A DNA stretch of 64,000 nt from Achromobacter marplatensis (GTDB taxonomy: Bacteria; Pseudomonadota; Gammaproteobacteria; Burkholderiales; Burkholderiaceae_B): positions 372,001 to 436,000 of the forward strand of contig NZ_NJIG01000004.1 of assembly GCF_002209535.1 (NCBI RefSeq), in the 5' to 3' direction. Below, piece by piece: positions 44,417 through 53,690 of the stretch. The translations under genes and the position numbers were made by a program. The number at the start of each line of letters is the position of its first letter. Position 1 is the first letter of the stretch. The notes beneath the pieces were generated by a model. It saw nothing but the letters and a program-made list of their open reading frames with translations, searched no databases and was not told the origin of the DNA.

Positions 44417-44977
44417 TCACGCTAAGTCCCCTTCCCGGCTGCAATCGATCAGTTTTTCACGGTATGACAAGAGGGTTTCGGCATAAACGCAGTCAGTCTC
44501 TGTAACTTTTCCCCACGGCGTCGTATTGCCCACGACAAGGGCGAAGGAGGTAAACCCTTTCCTTGCTATGAGTTCGGTAGGCTCATGGGAAAAAACAAAA
44601 CCGGCTTCATGAAGCGAACGTACAAGGTCTGGTGGACGTATCAGAGCCACGTAATAAGGAGATCGGCATTGCTTGGTCTGGGCAGGCACGGCATCGCGGT
44701 GCCATATATCAACCAGCCTTGGCGGTTGGCCATCACCGGGCTGAAAAGTGTATCGAAACAATGGGGGGAGTTCGTTGTTGATATGCCGCGTCATGTCGCC
44801 GGCATGGGTCGCGTTCGCGGCATGCATGCGAAGCAAGTCAGTCCGAGGCTGCCTCCCCGTGTATTGACGGTCCAATCGTAGGGATCCAGGCATGACCCAC
44901 TCGTGCGATGGCCCGTCTTCAGTAGCTGACTGTTTGCCCGTGTGCAGGGCGCGCAGTAAAGGGGGCTTCGATGTCAT
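44417..44977 (-). CDS. hypothetical protein downstream-paired with the glycosyltransferase
   Basis: 186 residues, soluble, beginning MTSKPPLLRALHTGKQSATE. A segment IRPPDLVRSLHEAGFVFSHEP followed by FTSFALVVGN looks like the end of an alpha/beta enzyme, so it may be the C-terminal part of a larger domain. Same strand and 52 bases upstream of the GT4 gene, so probably one transcript. Not recognised. Confidence 0.45.
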   Translation of the reverse strand: MTSKPPLLRALHTGKQSATEDGPSHEWVMPGSLRLDRQYTGRQPRTDLLRMHAANATHAGDMTRHINNELPPLFRYTFQPGDGQPPRLVDIWHRDAVPAQTKQCRSPYYVALIRPPDLVRSLHEAGFVFSHEPTELIARKGFTSFALVVGNTTPWGKVTETDCVYAETLLSYREKLIDCSREGDLA

Positions 44978-45137
44978 CTATGCTCCTGAAAGCGTTCGTG
45001 ACGCCAGTTTGAATGGACCGACGACCTTCCTCAGTTGGGATGCGATCGCCAACAGCCGAATATGGAGGTGTACCGACGCGGCGGGGGGGCAACGTGGACA
45101 ACCTCGGCGTCGTAGCCGTGTAGATGGCACATGCCGC

Positions 45138-45362
45138 TCATTTGCCGCCTTCTTCCAAGAAGAACAAGTTGACTGCCTGAGGTCGGGCTTCGGTTTCAGG
45201 TGTAGATAATTCGAAGCCAAAGCGCTGCCCCTTCTTGAGTGCTTTTCCCCCAGCGCGCTGCAATTCCTGTAGTGAGACGTACACCTTCGGCAGCCTGTCG
45301 TCTCGTGAAATCATCCCAAACAGCCCGGACCGCGCAACGAATTTCACTGTCCCTATGATCAT
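45138..45362 (-). CDS. degenerate cold-shock-domain protein
   Basis: 74 residues that align end to end with CspA: GTVKF, then GLFGMIS in place of the RNP1 KGFGFI, and KVYVSLQEL in place of the RNP2 DVFVHFSAI, then GKALKKGQRFGFEL for the last strands. The OB fold seems kept, but the stacking aromatics of RNP1 and RNP2 (Phe20, Phe31, His33, Phe34 of CspA) are largely replaced. RNA or ssDNA binding by the standard face is therefore doubtful. Its neighbours include a PNPase-like and an RF3 gene. Confidence 0.75.
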   Translation of the reverse strand: MIIGTVKFVARSGLFGMISRDDRLPKVYVSLQELQRAGGKALKKGQRFGFELSTPETEARPQAVNLFFLEEGGK

Positions 45363-45411
45363 GGGTGCTCCCTCCGGATAATTGTCGCCAGCCTACGTGT
45401 CGAACTCAGAT

Positions 45412-45434
45412 GGAGCCGGCCTCTGGCCGGCTCC
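45412..45434 (-). terminator. GC-rich hairpin after the usp gene
   Basis: Perfect 10-bp stem GGAGCCGGCC / GGCCGGCTCC with loop TCT, 21 bases beyond the usp stop. No T-run follows on the minus strand, so termination by this hairpin alone is uncertain. Confidence 0.5.
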
Positions 45435-45454
45435 CGTTCAACGTTGGCGATCTA

Positions 45455-46315
45455 TTACCGAATGATCAAAACCGGCACCGAACTTGTTCTCAACATCGTC
45501 GCAGTTGTACTACCCAGGATCATGTGGCGAATTCGAGAATGTCCATACGCGCCCATGACGAGCAGGTCACAATTGCTCTCTGAAGTTTGCGCGGTAATCA
45601 CCTTCTCTGGCTCACCGGCCACGATCGCAGTGTCAATATCGAATCCGGCTTCTTCCAGTGTTTTGCTGGCCCACTGCGCCTGATCACGGATATTGGGTGT
45701 GTCTTCGTCGGCGATGACCACGCGGCCAGCCAGGCCCTGCAAAAGGGGACTGCACGAAACGGTTTCCACCATCTTGCGGCCTGCTGCGCTTCCGTCAAAT
45801 GCGAGCAGGAAACGGCGAGGCGCAACGAATTTCCCGCCCACTGCCAGGACAGGACGCTGAATCGTACGCACGACGCGCTCGGCGTGATGGTCGATATGCC
45901 AAATTGATGGGCTTTCGTGAGCGGGGGCAACATGCTGGCCCAGAACGACCAAACGCGTACTTGCCTGAAACTCGACAAGGGTTTCCACGAGAGATCCGTG
46001 GCGCTGTAGCGTATCTATATTCTCGGCGCCCGCGGCCATGGCGCGCTCTCGCGCGGCTTGCAGAATCTGTCGTCCATGTTGCTGGGCGAGTTTGCTGCGC
46101 TGCTCGTCCAGGGACGTCAACTCTTGAAGCAGATGTTCCTGCGCGTCGAACCCAATGGCACCGCTATAGTCGCTGACGGCGGCTCGCTCTGGATGACGAT
46201 CAAGCACGTGCAGGAATTGCAGGGGCGTTTGCAGGCGCAGCGACGACCATACGGCGTAATCACAAACGGCTGTTGACCTGGCGGTTCCATCGATACATGC
46301 GATTATTTTTTCCAT
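45455..46315 (-). CDS. tandem universal stress protein (UspA family)
   Basis: 286 residues made of two Usp domains. The second keeps the ATP-binding motif G-x2-G-x9-G-S/T (GAYGHSRIRHMILGST, about 260-275); the first has lost it (LGQHVAPAHESPS). AAGGAGGAAGAT ribosome site. It is 10 bases downstream of the SulP gene, so the two form an operon; fusion or pairing of Usp with SulP transporters is common in bacteria. A role in stress survival or in regulating the transporter is inferred. Confidence 0.9.
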   Translation of the reverse strand: MEKIIACIDGTARSTAVCDYAVWSSLRLQTPLQFLHVLDRHPERAAVSDYSGAIGFDAQEHLLQELTSLDEQRSKLAQQHGRQILQAARERAMAAGAENIDTLQRHGSLVETLVEFQASTRLVVLGQHVAPAHESPSIWHIDHHAERVVRTIQRPVLAVGGKFVAPRRFLLAFDGSAAGRKMVETVSCSPLLQGLAGRVVIADEDTPNIRDQAQWASKTLEEAGFDIDTAIVAGEPEKVITAQTSESNCDLLVMGAYGHSRIRHMILGSTTATMLRTSSVPVLIIR

Positions 46316-46325
46316 ATCTTCCTCC

Positions 46326-47807
46326 TTAGTGGCCCATCAACCTGTCCATCGCGTCGGGCTTGTCGTGAATAGCAAACCGATCAACTAGCGTGGTGCTGGC
46401 CTCGTCCATTCCGATGACTTCCACTTCTGCGCCCTCGCGCCGGAATTTGAGCACCGCGGTGTCAAGTGCGCCAACTGCGGAAATGTCCCAGAATCTCGCG
46501 CGGCTGACGTCAATCTGCACGCGTTCTATAACTTCTTTGAAATCGAACGATTTCACAAAGTTCTCGGCAGACGCGAAGAAAACCTGGCCAACGACCGTGT
46601 ACGCCCGCACCGTACCTTCCTCGCGGACTTCGGAAGTAATGCGCAGCACGCGTCCGACCTTGTGAGCAAAGAAAATGCCGCTCAGGAGGACGCCAACAAG
46701 CACGCCCTTTGCAAGATCGTGCGTACCGACCACCACGATAACGGTCGCCACCATCACAATGCTTGAGGTTTTCGGATGTTGGGCAAGTCCTTTGATTGAT
46801 GCCCAGTTAAACGTACCGATCGACACCATGATCATGACGGCGACCAGTGCGGCCATGGGAATCTGCTTTACCCACGGTCCCAGGAACACAACCATGATCA
46901 GCAGGATCACGCCAGCAGCAAAAGCTGACAAGCGGCCTCGACCGCCGGACTTCACGTTGATGACGGACTGGCCAATCATCGCGCAACCCGCCATCCCACC
47001 CAGGAAGCCAGAGGCAATATTGGCGATGCCTTGGCCAGCGCATTCGCGGTTGCGGTTGCTTGTGGTGTCGGTCAGTTCGTCAACAATGGAAGCGGTCATC
47101 ATTGATTCGAGCAGGCCCACGACCGTCAGGGTGGCCGCGTACGGGAAAATGATCTGCAGGGTTTCCAGGTTGAACGGCACATCCGGAATCAGGAAAACGG
47201 GCAGGCTGTCAGGCAATTCACCCATGTCTCCAACCGTTCTGATGTCCAGCCCCATGTACATGGAAATACCCGTCAAAACCACGATGCAGATAAGGGGGGA
47301 GGGAATCGTCTTGGTCACATAGGGGAACAGGTAGATAATCCCCAAGCCCGCCGCCGTCATCGCGTAGACAATCCAGCTCACGTTCGTCAACTCAGGCAGT
47401 TGTGCCAGGAAAATCAAGATTGCCAGTGCGTTGACAAAGCCTGTCACGACAGACCGCGAGACAAAGCGCATGAGCACGCCCAGGCGCAACGCGCCAGCAA
47501 GAATCTGAAGCACGCCGGTCAGCAGGGTGGCCGCCAGCAAATATTGAAGGCCATGATCTTTCACGAGGGTGACCATCAACAAGGCCATTGCACCCGTTGC
47601 GGCCGAAATCATGCCGGGCCGGCCGCCAGCGATGGCGATCACGACTGATATACAGAAGGACGCATAGAGGCCGACCTTGGGATCGACCCCCGCAATGATG
47701 GAGAACGCGATCGCCTCGGGAATCAGGGCGAGCGCGACAACGATGCCCGCCAGCACATCGCCGCGGACGTTTGAGAACCATTCTTCTCGAATTTTTTTTA
47801 GGGACAT
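46326..47807 (-). CDS. SulP family anion transporter with STAS domain
   Basis: 493 residues from ATG 47807 (frame open to 47855). About ten to twelve membrane segments including the SulP signature region near [20 protein letters not shown], and a C-terminal STAS domain ([24 protein letters not shown] region near 430-450). Transports sulfate, bicarbonate or a related anion; substrate cannot be read from sequence. Co-transcribed with the usp gene. Confidence 0.9.
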   Translation of the reverse strand: MSLKKIREEWFSNVRGDVLAGIVVALALIPEAIAFSIIAGVDPKVGLYASFCISVVIAIAGGRPGMISAATGAMALLMVTLVKDHGLQYLLAATLLTGVLQILAGALRLGVLMRFVSRSVVTGFVNALAILIFLAQLPELTNVSWIVYAMTAAGLGIIYLFPYVTKTIPSPLICIVVLTGISMYMGLDIRTVGDMGELPDSLPVFLIPDVPFNLETLQIIFPYAATLTVVGLLESMMTASIVDELTDTTSNRNRECAGQGIANIASGFLGGMAGCAMIGQSVINVKSGGRGRLSAFAAGVILLIMVVFLGPWVKQIPMAALVAVMIMVSIGTFNWASIKGLAQHPKTSSIVMVATVIVVVGTHDLAKGVLVGVLLSGIFFAHKVGRVLRITSEVREEGTVRAYTVVGQVFFASAENFVKSFDFKEVIERVQIDVSRARFWDISAVGALDTAVLKFRREGAEVEVIGMDEASTTLVDRFAIHDKPDAMDRLMGH

Positions 47808-48328
47808 TGGATGCATGCAATGGGTCCGTACAGGCATACCGGGCACATCGGCCAAGAGAGGCGTGCGCGCGGCATGAAACCTGAACCGAAACGGTTCTAG
47901 CGGTTCTTATACGGACTGGGAAACGGGAAGCTCAGCGGCCTACATGCGGCGCTGAAGGAAATGCTGGACGCGGAACGCGGGCGGAGCCACGTTGGACGGT
48001 TTGCTACATTGGATAATGTCGTCTAGAGTGAGACGTAGGAGCGCATCATCATAACAGCTTTCTTAGCTTGATGCGCCTTGCAATCATTCCCATCCCCCCT
48101 CCTTGCCGATGTAAGCCACTTCCTCCCCCTCCCAGTAGCCTTACCGATCGGTCGCCGATTTTGAGCGGACTTTCACCCCATGCTTGGCGGTCTGTTGCGA
48201 CGGTATCGGTGGATTTCAGTGTATTTGGGCTGGGCCGATTTGATGGTTGCATGGCGCATGCGCAACGCCGCAGCGCCTTGGCGAATGTCTCGTTGGCCCT
48301 GATTTTGGCCCTACCGAGGCGGAGAATC
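47808..48328. other. divergent intergenic region between SulP and prfC
   Basis: 521 bases without a convincing gene, although a frame in phase with prfC is open from 48068. It contains GAACCG-aaa-CGGTTC (47883-47897) followed by a third CGGTTC (47901-47906), which may be an operator for the divergent units. Promoters for both directions are expected here but I cannot fix them. Confidence 0.4.
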
Positions 48329-49933
48329 ATGCTTACTTTGCAGCAAGAGCGCGCACGTCGTCGCACGTTCGCGATCATTTCGCATCCTGACGCGGGCAAG
48401 ACCACACTCACCGAAAAACTACTACTTCATTCCGGGGCGATTCACATCGCCGGGAGTGTCAAGGCGCGCAAAGGAAGGCGTCATGTCGTCTCGGACTGGA
48501 TGGACATTGAGAAGCAGCGCGGAATTTCCGTCGCGAGCTCGGTGATGCAGATGGAGTATCGCGGCCATGTACTGAATCTGCTTGACACCCCCGGCCACCA
48601 GGATTTTTCCGAAGATACGTATCGTGTCCTTACCGCAGTGGACGCGGCACTGATGATTATCGACGCGGCTAATGGCATCGAAGCTCAGACCCTGCGTCTG
48701 ATCGAGGTTTGCCGCGCGCGACAGACTCCCATTATCACTTTCGTCAATAAAATGGACCGCGAGGTGCGCTATCCGTTGGAACTTGTTGACGAGTTGGAAC
48801 AAGTGCTCGGCATTCCTATCGTGCCTTTTTCGTGGCCCATTGGAATGGGGCGCAACTTTCACGGCGTCATTGACGCAGCGCGCGCGACAGTGAAGACGTT
48901 TTCTCCGGGGTGGCACGACAAGCTCATCTCGCCCGAGGCGGTCTATGGCTTTCATGAAGTCACTAATACGTCGTCGGGTGACGCTATCCGTGATGCACGG
49001 ACGGAACTTGAGTTAGTACTGGCGTCGGCGCCGGCGTTTTCTGAAGTCGCGTTCCATGAAGGTCGGCAGAGCCCCCTTTTTTTCGGTTCGGCCGTGAACA
49101 ACTTTGGGGTTCAAGAGGTGCTGGATGCGTTGGTTGATATCGCTCCTTCCCCTCAGCCGCGGCCGGCACTTGAACGCACGGTAGAAGCGATTGAATCCGA
49201 ATTTACAGGAGTAGTGTTCAAGATCCAGGCGAACATGGATCCCCTGCACCGCGATAGGATCGCATTCATACGTGTTTGCTCGGGCCGATTCGGCAGGGAT
49301 GCCAAGTATCTGGTGACGCGCACTGGAAAGATGATCCGTGCCGGCGCACCGGTATCGTTCCTATCTCAGCGCAGGGAAGCTATTGAGCAGGCCTACCCGG
49401 GCGATATTGTGGGACTACCCAACCATGGAGCGCTCCAGTTGGGTGACACACTCACCTCTGGCGAACCTCTGCATTTTCTTGGACTTCCGTTTTTTGCTCC
49501 GGAGATATTCAAGCGGGTCGACATCGACGATCCAATGAAGGTGAAACAGCTAAAGTCCGCCCTGCTTCAACTTGGGCAAGAGGGTGCGATCCAGGTATTC
49601 CGGGACACTTCTGGTGCTTCGGTACTGCTTGGCGCTTTTGGCGAATTGCAGTTTGACGTTGCGCTGGAGAGACTGCGCCATGAATACGGAGTTCCGGCTC
49701 GATTGCACGAGACAGCATTTCGTACAGCCCGATGGGTGTCTGCGGCAACCCCGGAAGAACTTGCCAAGTTCGTCTCTCACCATCCGGGGCGGATTTATCA
49801 AGATGCAGTTCAAGCGCCTGCCTACCTTTTCAAGACCCGATCCGAATTGGACGTGATCAGTGAGCAGTGGCCGATGATCCGTTTTCATCAGATGCGCGAG
49901 AGTATTGGCCGACTTGCCCTCACTCAGCTCTAA
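48329..49933 (+). CDS. prfC: peptide chain release factor 3 (RF3), accessory copy
   Basis: 534 residues from ATG 48329, with GCGGAGAA upstream, close to E. coli RF3 (529). All GTPase boxes look intact: G1 SHPDAGKTT (18-26), G3 DTPGHQDFSEDTYR, G4 NKMDR. The domain 2 and 3 regions follow, with FGELQFDVALERLRHEYGV near the C terminus. RF3 recycles RF1/RF2 and helps ribosomal quality control. As an ICE cargo gene it is presumably a second copy in the cell; host copy lies outside the window. Neighbours suggest a translation-stress role. Confidence 0.92.
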   Translation: MLTLQQERARRRTFAIISHPDAGKTTLTEKLLLHSGAIHIAGSVKARKGRRHVVSDWMDIEKQRGISVASSVMQMEYRGHVLNLLDTPGHQDFSEDTYRVLTAVDAALMIIDAANGIEAQTLRLIEVCRARQTPIITFVNKMDREVRYPLELVDELEQVLGIPIVPFSWPIGMGRNFHGVIDAARATVKTFSPGWHDKLISPEAVYGFHEVTNTSSGDAIRDARTELELVLASAPAFSEVAFHEGRQSPLFFGSAVNNFGVQEVLDALVDIAPSPQPRPALERTVEAIESEFTGVVFKIQANMDPLHRDRIAFIRVCSGRFGRDAKYLVTRTGKMIRAGAPVSFLSQRREAIEQAYPGDIVGLPNHGALQLGDTLTSGEPLHFLGLPFFAPEIFKRVDIDDPMKVKQLKSALLQLGQEGAIQVFRDTSGASVLLGAFGELQFDVALERLRHEYGVPARLHETAFRTARWVSAATPEELAKFVSHHPGRIYQDAVQAPAYLFKTRSELDVISEQWPMIRFHQMRESIGRLALTQL

Positions 49934-49976
49934 ACCCTCGTAGGACGTTCCACAACGCGAAACACATGGTGTTTCA

Positions 49977-51233
49977 TTGAAAAACTACATTCGATTCCTG
50001 CTTGATTGCCCCAATCCGCTGGTGTTCGGCATGACGCTTATGCTGGCGTCCAGCCTAGGGCAAACCTACTTCATCGCCATCTTCGGTGTCAGCCTACGTA
50101 GCGAGTTCAGCTTGACGGACGGTTCTTTAGGAGCACTTTACGCGGGAGCGACCGTGATTAGCGCGTTAACCCTCAGTCGCGTCGGCCGATGGATCGATAG
50201 AACTACCGTCCCGCGTTTCACGGTAGCTGTCGTATCGATGTTGGCCTTGGGATGTCTGACGATGTACCTATGTACGGGTCCGGCTTCGCTCGTCGTCGCA
50301 TTCTTTCTACTCCGGCTCTGCGGGCAGGGCTTGATGGTGCATACGGCATTGACCGCTACGGCGCGTGCTTTCTCCGTGAATCGAGGCACGGCTATCAGCG
50401 TCGTCGCGCTCGGATTGCCGCTCGGCGAGGCAGTTTTACCCAGCTTGACGGTGTTCGCGATATTGACCCTGGGTTGGAGGAACACGTGGATGCTGGTGGG
50501 AAGCAGCCTGCTGCTGCTGGCGTTGGTCTCGCTACGGCTGCTGAGCGAACCTCGAAAAGTTAAAGAGGACTGTGTCCGCACGCGCATGGAAGAGGCGAGG
50601 GAGCAGAAACTTCAACTGCCCACGCCGGCTAGCGGTGAGCCGTCGCTTTGGCGGGATCGCCGGTTTCAACTTTCGATGCCTGCTATCTTGGCTTCGCCCT
50701 TCATATCCACAGGCTTCTTCTTTCACCAGGTGCGTCTGGCCTCAGAAATGAGGTGGTCGATGGCCTGGGTTGCCACGGCATTTGTCGCCTATGCAGTAGC
50801 CCGCGTCGCGGGCATGATTGCTGCCGGCCCTTTGATCGATCGATTTGCAGCAAGCAGAGTGCTTCCGGTTGTTCTTATTCCGCAGATGATCGCGCTCTTG
50901 TTGGTTGCAATGCTAGGTGGTGACTGGGTCGCGATCCCGTATTTCACGCTATTCGGTATTACCTCAGCGCTTGTCAATGTTCTGGCTACGGCGCTCTGGG
51001 TAGAAATGTTCGGCCCAACCCGTTTAGCTTCGGTGCGCGCCTCCGTGGAGGCGATGAACGTACTGGCGACCGGCGCTTCACCGCTAATGCTTGGTCTGTT
51101 GATTGACGCCGGGGTCGGGCTTGCGCATCAAGCGCTGGCTTGTGCCATTTACTGCTTGTTGGCAAGCATGCTCGCGTATCGGCTTGCAAGCGAGTCCAGG
51201 GGCGTCGCGCCGTCGGCAGGTCACAGATGCTAG
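49977..51233 (+). CDS. MFS transporter
   Basis: 418 residues with twelve predicted hydrophobic segments and an MFS A-type loop around residues 60-75 (GRWIDRTTVPRF). Initiation is uncertain: the frame opens with a TTG at 49977 right after prfC; the next ATG is at 50031, inside the first helix. No ribosome site is clear. It follows prfC by 43 bases and is probably co-transcribed. Substrate unknown. Confidence 0.8.
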   Translation: MKNYIRFLLDCPNPLVFGMTLMLASSLGQTYFIAIFGVSLRSEFSLTDGSLGALYAGATVISALTLSRVGRWIDRTTVPRFTVAVVSMLALGCLTMYLCTGPASLVVAFFLLRLCGQGLMVHTALTATARAFSVNRGTAISVVALGLPLGEAVLPSLTVFAILTLGWRNTWMLVGSSLLLLALVSLRLLSEPRKVKEDCVRTRMEEAREQKLQLPTPASGEPSLWRDRRFQLSMPAILASPFISTGFFFHQVRLASEMRWSMAWVATAFVAYAVARVAGMIAAGPLIDRFAASRVLPVVLIPQMIALLLVAMLGGDWVAIPYFTLFGITSALVNVLATALWVEMFGPTRLASVRASVEAMNVLATGASPLMLGLLIDAGVGLAHQALACAIYCLLASMLAYRLASESRGVAPSAGHRC

Positions 51234-51263
51234 AGACGTCGACTTCGCAGCTCGCTGGGACGC

Positions 51264-51740
51264 TCAAACACCAACATATTGACGGCAGATTCCTGCCAGA
51301 AGAAGCTCTACGCGCTTGCCTCCCTTGACGTATCCGATCTGCACCAATTGACCGTACTCAGCCCACTGGAACAGTGAGAAGCATGACAGCTCTCCGAAGA
51401 GGCGTATGCCCGCGCCTGGGTGAGTGGCAAGTTGCAGCAATGCCCGCTCGCAGACTGCCCTGGCTTCCTCTGGCAATGTGCGGACCTCACAACGATAGGC
51501 TTCGGACTCAGCAACCAATTTCTCGTCATTTAGTGCGCGTGTATGCCATGCCAACTCAGATGGCTCGGTCAGCTGCGACAGTAATAACTGCGAGATAAGT
51601 ATCGGATTGACACTGGGATTGTCCAGGCAGGATTTGCCCAAGGTGGACCAGTACGCAAGCAATTGTTCGGGGCGAGAAAAGTGCTTATCTTGGTTTTTCA
51701 CCGCGGCGGCGTACAAGGCGTCCGGAATATCAATGAGCAT
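51264..51740 (-). CDS. ParD-like antitoxin-type protein
   Basis: About 158 residues from ATG 51740 (GGAG six bases upstream; an in-frame ATG at 51752 also exists). The N-terminal ~60 residues (IDIPDALYAAAVKNQDKHFSR, then EQLLAYWSTLGKS) resemble the ParD_like ribbon-helix-helix family. The C-terminal ~90 residues do not match anything I know. No toxin gene of the usual size is adjacent, and it overlaps or abuts the end of the PNPase-like gene, so the two are translationally coupled. It may be a DNA-binding regulator rather than an antitoxin. Confidence 0.6.
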   Translation of the reverse strand: MLIDIPDALYAAAVKNQDKHFSRPEQLLAYWSTLGKSCLDNPSVNPILISQLLLSQLTEPSELAWHTRALNDEKLVAESEAYRCEVRTLPEEARAVCERALLQLATHPGAGIRLFGELSCFSLFQWAEYGQLVQIGYVKGGKRVELLLAGICRQYVGV

Positions 51741-53358
51741 TGGGGTCTCCATGTAAGCCCACAGGGGATCGGTTCATCGGCGCGGATGCGTCTGTTTCCG
51801 CGCCTGGACTGGAAAAGGGTGGCCGCGATGGCATTGCTAGATGCGCGGCAAGATCTTGGCGGGCGTCGCGTGCTCTCGCCAGGAGTTCATGCAGAACGGT
51901 CAGAGGGGTTGGCGAACGAAGGTCCAACTGCAAGGCAGTCACGCCCACTGCGGTGCCTGCCATTCTTGCCTGTGCGTCCAAGGCGAGCAGTTCTGGTCCA
52001 ATCGCATCTAACAGCACATAGTTGCGCTGACGGTTATGAAGAGCGCCAGCGCTTATGCCAACGACCGGATGTCGTAGTGGCACGCCGGCGTTCTGCAATG
52101 CCAGGCTCGCCGCGCACACGCTATGCATCGGAATCGGGTCGGACGATTCGCGCACCTCAACCGCAAGCCGGCATGTCCTTGGATAAACACTCTTCGTCGG
52201 CAGAACGGCAGCCAGCGCATTCTTGATAAATGCCGCCAGTTGCCAGTCGCGATGTTCAAGCATGCGATCACGTTCAACTTCGCGCGCGTCGAGCGTGGGC
52301 ATTTGGACGTGAACGAGGAATCGCTCTCTTGATCGATTCAAGGGGGAGCTTAGCTGCGGGGGGACGCTGGCATCTCCGAGGGTGACTGAGCACAGCGTCT
52401 GGTTTTGGCTTTGCGAGACAAGGGCGGAACCGTGCGCCTCGGGAAGCAAGCCAAAACACGTCGATGATGGGAGCAGATGAAGCGCATGCCTGCCGTCTGT
52501 ACGCAATTGACCGCCCAGTAGCCGGGTACGAACCAGTTGAGCATCGAACGCCTTCGCTGCCGCCATTCGCGCGTATGCCGCATCACGGGAGCGCGCCGTC
52601 GTGCGCATAGCTTCTACAGCGCGCCAAAGCGGGTAGCGATCGAACGAAGCAAGCGCTTGTTTTGCCGTAGCGACCGGCAGCGCCTGCTCGGCGAAGGCCT
52701 CAATTTCCTTGATGCAGGCTTGCATTTGCAGGTGTGCAAAAGCGATTGCATCGATGACGACATCTTCTGGCATTTCTGCCGCCTGGGCGTTGACCATTGT
52801 GAGCGTCTGCGCCGTCCCACTCGCCAGAACCGTCAAGTCCGCCTGCCCACGGATATCGGAAGAAGGGTTTAGCGTAAAGCGCCCTTTCGACAGAGCTACC
52901 CGAGCTGCGCCTAGCGTCGCGATTACAGGCAGATCCGATAAGCGCAGCACAGCGGATGTCACCAACAAGGCGCCGAGTTCCGCATCGCAACCGGGGTCCA
53001 AGGACACTATGTTTATGACTATCTGAATCTCGTCCCGGCAGTGAGGATCGAAGCAGTGTTGAATAGCACGATAGACGGTGTGTGCTATGCCGCTTTCGCG
53101 CGGTGTCATGCCGCTCTCTCGACGCGTGTTGACGGGGGGAAGACCGCTCGCCCCAGCATTGCATTCGTAGTAATCCACCCTCAACGCTAGGCCGTCGGGC
53201 TTGAGCCAGTCCGGCGCGCGGCGTGTCACCGTTGCCGACAACAGCATATCGCCGATTTTGAGCTGAACTGCCTTGTCGGCAAGGTCGTCGAAATTGGCGT
53301 GCAGTAGCGCACACGGCAACTGTCCGTAATGGAACACTTGGTCAAAGGGCGTGCGCAT
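51730..53358 (-). CDS. catalytically degenerate PNPase-like protein lacking KH and S1 domains
   Basis: 542 residues that align along both RNase PH domains of polynucleotide phosphorylase. Domain 1: IVSLDPGCDAELGALLVTSAVL (VLSVDPEVDPDIPALIGASAAL in PNPase), GAARVALSKGRFTLNP, and a helical linker. Domain 2: LRTDGR, PEAHGSALVSQ (PRTHGSALFTR), VCAASLALQNAGVPLRHPV and AGTAVGVTALQLDL (AGTAEGVTALQMDI). Key residues are gone: the phosphate-binding GSSS before MASVCG is DPIP (407-410), and Asp486, Asp492 and Lys494 of E. coli correspond to Leu457, Gln463 and Arg465. RREIGHGR is also not kept. The C-terminal KH and S1 RNA-binding domains are absent. It may be a structural or regulatory paralogue; activity is not expected. 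Divergent from the NrtR-like gene. Confidence 0.85.
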   Translation of the reverse strand: MRTPFDQVFHYGQLPCALLHANFDDLADKAVQLKIGDMLLSATVTRRAPDWLKPDGLALRVDYYECNAGASGLPPVNTRRESGMTPRESGIAHTVYRAIQHCFDPHCRDEIQIVINIVSLDPGCDAELGALLVTSAVLRLSDLPVIATLGAARVALSKGRFTLNPSSDIRGQADLTVLASGTAQTLTMVNAQAAEMPEDVVIDAIAFAHLQMQACIKEIEAFAEQALPVATAKQALASFDRYPLWRAVEAMRTTARSRDAAYARMAAAKAFDAQLVRTRLLGGQLRTDGRHALHLLPSSTCFGLLPEAHGSALVSQSQNQTLCSVTLGDASVPPQLSSPLNRSRERFLVHVQMPTLDAREVERDRMLEHRDWQLAAFIKNALAAVLPTKSVYPRTCRLAVEVRESSDPIPMHSVCAASLALQNAGVPLRHPVVGISAGALHNRQRNYVLLDAIGPELLALDAQARMAGTAVGVTALQLDLRSPTPLTVLHELLARARDARQDLAAHLAMPSRPPFSSPGAETDASAPMNRSPVGLHGDPNAH

Positions 53359-53589
53359 GCACGTTCTCCTAAGTCAACGAACAAGCGCTGAGGTGCGTAC
53401 CAAGCGGCTACTAGAGGGAGAAGGGGAGCGACACATTGCTCACGCAATGTGCATATCACTTCAGAAGCAAGCATGGCACTGAATGCGTGATTCAGCGCTT
53501 AAGGAAATCTCCAGAGATGGAGTCTTGCCTGAGTGAATTTGAATTTACATGGGATGAGGAAGGGAGTTTTGTTTATTCTACCTAGCACA

Positions 53590-53604
53590 TTGACATCGGT
53601 GCAA
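53590..53604. promoter_or_regulatory. candidate NrtR-like operator, site 1
   Basis: TTGACATCGGTGCAA, an imperfect palindrome about TCGG. It matches site 2 (TTTACATCGGTGTAA on the minus strand at 54628-54642) at 13 of 15 positions. It lies in the 332-base divergent region between the PNPase-like and NrtR-like genes and overlaps a consensus -35 hexamer (TTGACA, 53590-53595). Otherwise the region 53359-53690 holds AT-rich repeats (GAATTTGAATTT at about 53538) and no gene. Confidence 0.55.
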
Positions 53605-53690
53605 ACGTTGCCCAAGGTGCTTATCGTCCCCCATTCCTTGGCTCAGGGGCTCTTCAGCCTCACCAAGGCGGTATACAGGAGCCATGACGT

